Source: Cyclobacterium qasimii M12-11B (GTDB lineage: Bacteria > Bacteroidota > Bacteroidia > Cytophagales > Cyclobacteriaceae). Taken from it: a DNA stretch of 64,000 bases. Positions within the stretch are counted from its first letter, which is position 1. Each line of letters starts with the position of its first letter. The stretch lies in contig NZ_ATNM01000036.1 in NCBI RefSeq assembly GCF_000427295.1, positions 1-64,000 on the forward strand. The letters run 5' to 3'. Under the pieces are notes generated by a model. That model was not told where the DNA came from. It did no database searches and was given only the letters and a program-made list of their open reading frames with translations. Below, piece by piece: positions 61,252 through 64,000 of this stretch. A program made the translations under genes and the position numbers.

Positions 61252-62553
61252 ATGAAAAACCACATAAACATTGTTAATGCTGATGATGCCGTAAAGTTTG
61301 TTAAAAGCAATCAAAGAATCTTTATTCACGGAAGTGCGGCCACCCCTACCGCATTATTGTATGCATTGGCAAAAAGGAAGCATGAGTTGAAAAATGTAGA
61401 GGTTGTCTCTATCACTACTCTAGGTGAAATGCCTTTAGCAGATAAATCATGCCATGGCAGCTTTTACCTAAACTCCTTATTCGTTTCTGAAAACATCCGA
61501 AGTGCTATCAACAGTGATCAAGGTGGTTATGTGCCTGTTTTTCTTAGTGAAATAGGTAGGCTATTTAGAAAAAACATATTGCCAATAGATGTGGCTTTCG
61601 TCCATGTCTCTCCGCCGGACCAACATGGCTATTGCTCCTTGGGTACTTCAGTGGATGTAGCCAGACCTGCAGTGGACACCTCTCGTATGGTAATAGCCCA
61701 AATCAACAAACAGATGCCAAGAACTATGGGGGATGGGCAAATCCATGTTAGTAAGATAGATGCTGCAATCCTCGTGGATGAACCACTACCAGAGGTAAAC
61801 TACTCCTCTAAACTCCATGAGGCGGATTTTATGATCGGGAAATACATTGCAGAAATGATTGATGACCGTTCCACATTGCAATTGGGAATCGGAGGGATTC
61901 CAGATGCGGTATTAAAATCACTCACGAATCATAAGGACCTTGGTATCCATACAGAAATGTTCTCTGATGGAGTAATTGACTTATATGAAACCGGGGTAAT
62001 TACAAATAAATACAAAGTCAAACATCCCGGAAAAATTGTCACCTCTTTTGTAATAGGCACCAAAAAACTCTATGATTGTATACATGACAATCCTGCATTT
62101 TCTTTTCACGAAGCAGCTTATGTAAATGATACTGCAGTAATAAGAAGAAACCCGAAAGTTATCTCAATCAATTCCTGCGTAGAAATTGATCTAACGGGAC
62201 AAGTTTGCGCAGATTCTATCGGGAGTTATCAATATTCTGGCGTTGGTGGACAAATGGATTTCATCAGAGGAGCAGCACTATCTGATGATGGTAAACCTAT
62301 TATGGCCTTGCGTGCCACTACCAATAAAGGACAATCTAAAATTGTCCCTTTCTTAAAACAAGGTGCAGGTGTGGTCACTACTAGAGCGCATGTTCATTAC
62401 GTGGTTACAGAATATGGTGTTGCTTACCTTTATGGTAAAAACCTCTGCCAAAGGGCACATGAATTGAAGAAGATTGCTGCTCCCGAGCATCAAGAAGAAT
62501 TGGATCGAGCTATTTTTGAAAGATTTGGCAATTTTATTTATCCTTTGGGATAA
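61252..62553 (+). CDS. Acetyl-CoA hydrolase/transferase family (CoA-transferase)
   Basis: A 433-residue family-I-like CoA-transferase related to 4-hydroxybutyrate and succinyl-CoA:acetate CoA-transferases. Visible motifs: the N-terminal IFIHGSAATPTALLYALA loop, LQLGIGGIPDAVLKSL, the glutamate-bearing HTEMFSDGVIDLYE (probable catalytic Glu), and VVTEYGVAYLYGKNLCQRA at the C-terminus. It moves CoA between acyl-CoA and a free acid such as acetate or 4-hydroxybutyrate; the substrate is not fixed by these motifs. It is monocistronic, and no terminator hairpin was noticed downstream. Confidence 0.88.
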   Translation: MKNHINIVNADDAVKFVKSNQRIFIHGSAATPTALLYALAKRKHELKNVEVVSITTLGEMPLADKSCHGSFYLNSLFVSENIRSAINSDQGGYVPVFLSEIGRLFRKNILPIDVAFVHVSPPDQHGYCSLGTSVDVARPAVDTSRMVIAQINKQMPRTMGDGQIHVSKIDAAILVDEPLPEVNYSSKLHEADFMIGKYIAEMIDDRSTLQLGIGGIPDAVLKSLTNHKDLGIHTEMFSDGVIDLYETGVITNKYKVKHPGKIVTSFVIGTKKLYDCIHDNPAFSFHEAAYVNDTAVIRRNPKVISINSCVEIDLTGQVCADSIGSYQYSGVGGQMDFIRGAALSDDGKPIMALRATTNKGQSKIVPFLKQGAGVVTTRAHVHYVVTEYGVAYLYGKNLCQRAHELKKIAAPEHQEELDRAIFERFGNFIYPLG

Positions 62554-62768
62554 ACCAAAGCCATTTGAAAAGAGGATTCAAAACAACCAGAAAACATGGG
62601 TATAGTCCCTATTTCTCAAAATAGAATCATTAATGTTTTTCTAATCTTGAAGCAGATTCATAACGGAGAAAAGGGCCAATGGCTTTTTAAGGTCATGAGA
62701 ATTCTCCTTCAAACCCTTTCAAAAATTTAATTCACTTTAAATCCCCATGTGGCTTGATAACCATTTCA

Positions 62769-64000
62769 CTACCGCTTAAAGTATAAAATAAAGTGAGTCC
62801 CAAGTCCGGGCTCACTTTCCATTTTCAACTTCCCACCATTTAGATCAAGAAATTGCTTCACAAGCAGTATACCTAAACCAGTCCCTTTCTCATTGGCTGT
62901 ACCTGCCATGGACGGGATTCTTGCGTAATCCCCGCTATTGATCAAATCGTGATAGTTCTCATCGACCCCGACACCTGAGTCTTCAATATGGCAAATCACA
63001 AATCTCTCATTCGCTTCGTAGTATACTTTTATAGTACCATATTCAGGGGTGAATTTTATGGCATTCCCTATTAAATTTTGAAGAATAATTTTTAACTGAA
63101 CCCGATCTATTTCTATCTGGAGGCTTTGATTTTCGCTATGTTCCGTATTTATAAACTTTGTTTTAGTTTGAAAATTGTACCCCAACAACACCTCAGTAAC
63201 CACATCTGAAAGAGCAACTTCAGATGGATTCGATTCCAATCCATCCATCTGCCTGTTTGCCCATTCCAAAAGATCATTTAGCATCGTCTCAGCATTTTGA
63301 ATCTGTGTTGTCAGGTGGTCATAAGCTTCGTTTTCATCTTCTTTGGTAAAATACCCTTTACCTCTCATTTCTAAAAGTTGCTTTATTGAGGTAATGGGAG
63401 ATCTCAGATCATGGGATATAACACTTAAAAGCTTCGTCTTTACAGCGTTTATTTCGATTAAATTTTTGTTTTGTTGATCAATGAGGCTTTTTTGTTTCTC
63501 AATCGCCCTATTCTTCTTCTTCAAGGAACCATTAAACTGTTCCTTCAATTTTATATTTTTGCGGTAAAAGTAAATGGTAAACCCAAGGAACAATATAAGA
63601 AGCGTAAGAAAAATAAAGAGTCTGTTGTTCTGTTTTATTGTTGTTTGGTCCTTATCGCTCTCCGCTCTTAATTTTTCATTTTCTACTTGAGTTAATTTCA
63701 ACTGGAGCCTTGCAATTTGTCTGCTTTTTTCTTTATCATAAAGACTGTCCCTGTAGGATTGACTTAGTTCCAAATAATAGTGTGCCTTATCGAATAGCTT
63801 CTCTTCTTTGTAAATAACACTTAGGAGCTCGGTGATTTTTTGCAAATCCCAATTTGCTCCGTGAAACTTAGCCGTACTATAAGCTTCCTTTCCGAGCGCC
63901 AATGCTTCTTCGGTGTGACCTGTTTCAAACTTCAATTGCGCCAAGCCAGTCAGCGCAAAGGTCTTTTCCCAATTGGTAAGTGAGAGACTATCTTGCAAAA
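62769..64000 (-). CDS. TPR-containing sensor histidine kinase (5' end outside window)
   Basis: At least 409 residues; the start lies beyond the window edge. The visible part begins in TPR repeats (ALGKEAYSTAKFHG and DKAHYYLELSQSYRDSL). A coiled segment, one membrane helix (LFIFLTLLILFLGFTIYF), a second coiled coil, HisKA (LSVISHDLRSPITSI) and HATPase (NLIGNAIKFTPEYG, DSGVGVD, GTGLGILLVKQF) follow. There is no C-terminal receiver. This TPR-membrane-kinase layout is typical of Bacteroidota; no response regulator gene is visible next to it. Confidence 0.85.
   Translation of the reverse strand, partial: LQDSLSLTNWEKTFALTGLAQLKFETGHTEEALALGKEAYSTAKFHGANWDLQKITELLSVIYKEEKLFDKAHYYLELSQSYRDSLYDKEKSRQIARLQLKLTQVENEKLRAESDKDQTTIKQNNRLFIFLTLLILFLGFTIYFYRKNIKLKEQFNGSLKKKNRAIEKQKSLIDQQNKNLIEINAVKTKLLSVISHDLRSPITSIKQLLEMRGKGYFTKEDENEAYDHLTTQIQNAETMLNDLLEWANRQMDGLESNPSEVALSDVVTEVLLGYNFQTKTKFINTEHSENQSLQIEIDRVQLKIILQNLIGNAIKFTPEYGTIKVYYEANERFVICHIEDSGVGVDENYHDLINSGDYARIPSMAGTANEKGTGLGILLVKQFLDLNGGKLKMESEPGLGTHFILYFKR

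Overview
The window reads as chromosome of a Bacteroidota bacterium, most likely order Cytophagales and close to Cyclobacteriaceae (Cyclobacterium/Algoriphagus/Echinicola-like). I infer this from gene content and protein style: a lipoprotein Omp85 (TamL) next to TamB, a methionine synthase split into two genes, a SerB-SerA fusion, a DUF983 protein, a TAnnTTTG-type -7 box, low GC and short intergenic gaps. No phage, insertion sequence, CRISPR array, rRNA or tRNA was seen.

Layout: 1-862 is gene-free and filled with degenerate repeats. 863-5935 is a methionine unit on the minus strand: promoter, SAM-I riboswitch, metH N-terminal half, metH C-terminal half, metF. 6194-11534 holds an outer-membrane-like protein and a very large cytosolic multi-PAS hybrid histidine kinase. 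11857-14011 is a NUDIX - DUF819 - [2Fe-2S] ferredoxin operon, divergent from isocitrate dehydrogenase kinase/phosphatase (aceK). 16072-22222 carries a gamma carbonic anhydrase, YceI lipoprotein, pabB, gdhA and dinB. 22219-31185 is tamL-tamB and catalase. 31478-40166 is a plus-strand block: miaB, a sigma-54 activator, lptE, a TPR protein, secG, a fatty acid hydroxylase and groES-groEL. 40910-47090 is a five-gene minus-strand operon: TetR regulator, ABC protein with a degenerate ATPase domain, HlyD, TolC, App1-like phosphatase. 47203-55930 has DUF983, serB-serA, a tandem Usp protein, DUF4412, folA, cinA and a 2-oxoacid dehydrogenase E2. 55923-60533 has a membrane hybrid kinase paired with a sensor lipoprotein, then a small protein and OsmC. 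The window ends with a CoA-transferase and a truncated TPR histidine kinase.

A striking property is that eleven genes are each broken by one or two single-base indels (twelve in total), almost all in homopolymer runs. In every case adding or removing one base per site gives a whole number of codons and a family-typical protein. Because folA, dinB, serA and miaB are among them, the likeliest explanation is sequencing or assembly indel error rather than mass pseudogenisation. I annotate these as single CDSs across the break.

The least explained feature is a degenerate intergenic repeat family (seven copies recognised, all in the same orientation), joined by two GC-rich REP-like palindromes. 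Other points worth following are the ABC subunit lacking nearly all catalytic motifs, the aceK gene outside its usual phyla, and a possible sigma-54/TGTCA-box circuit around miaB and groESL.
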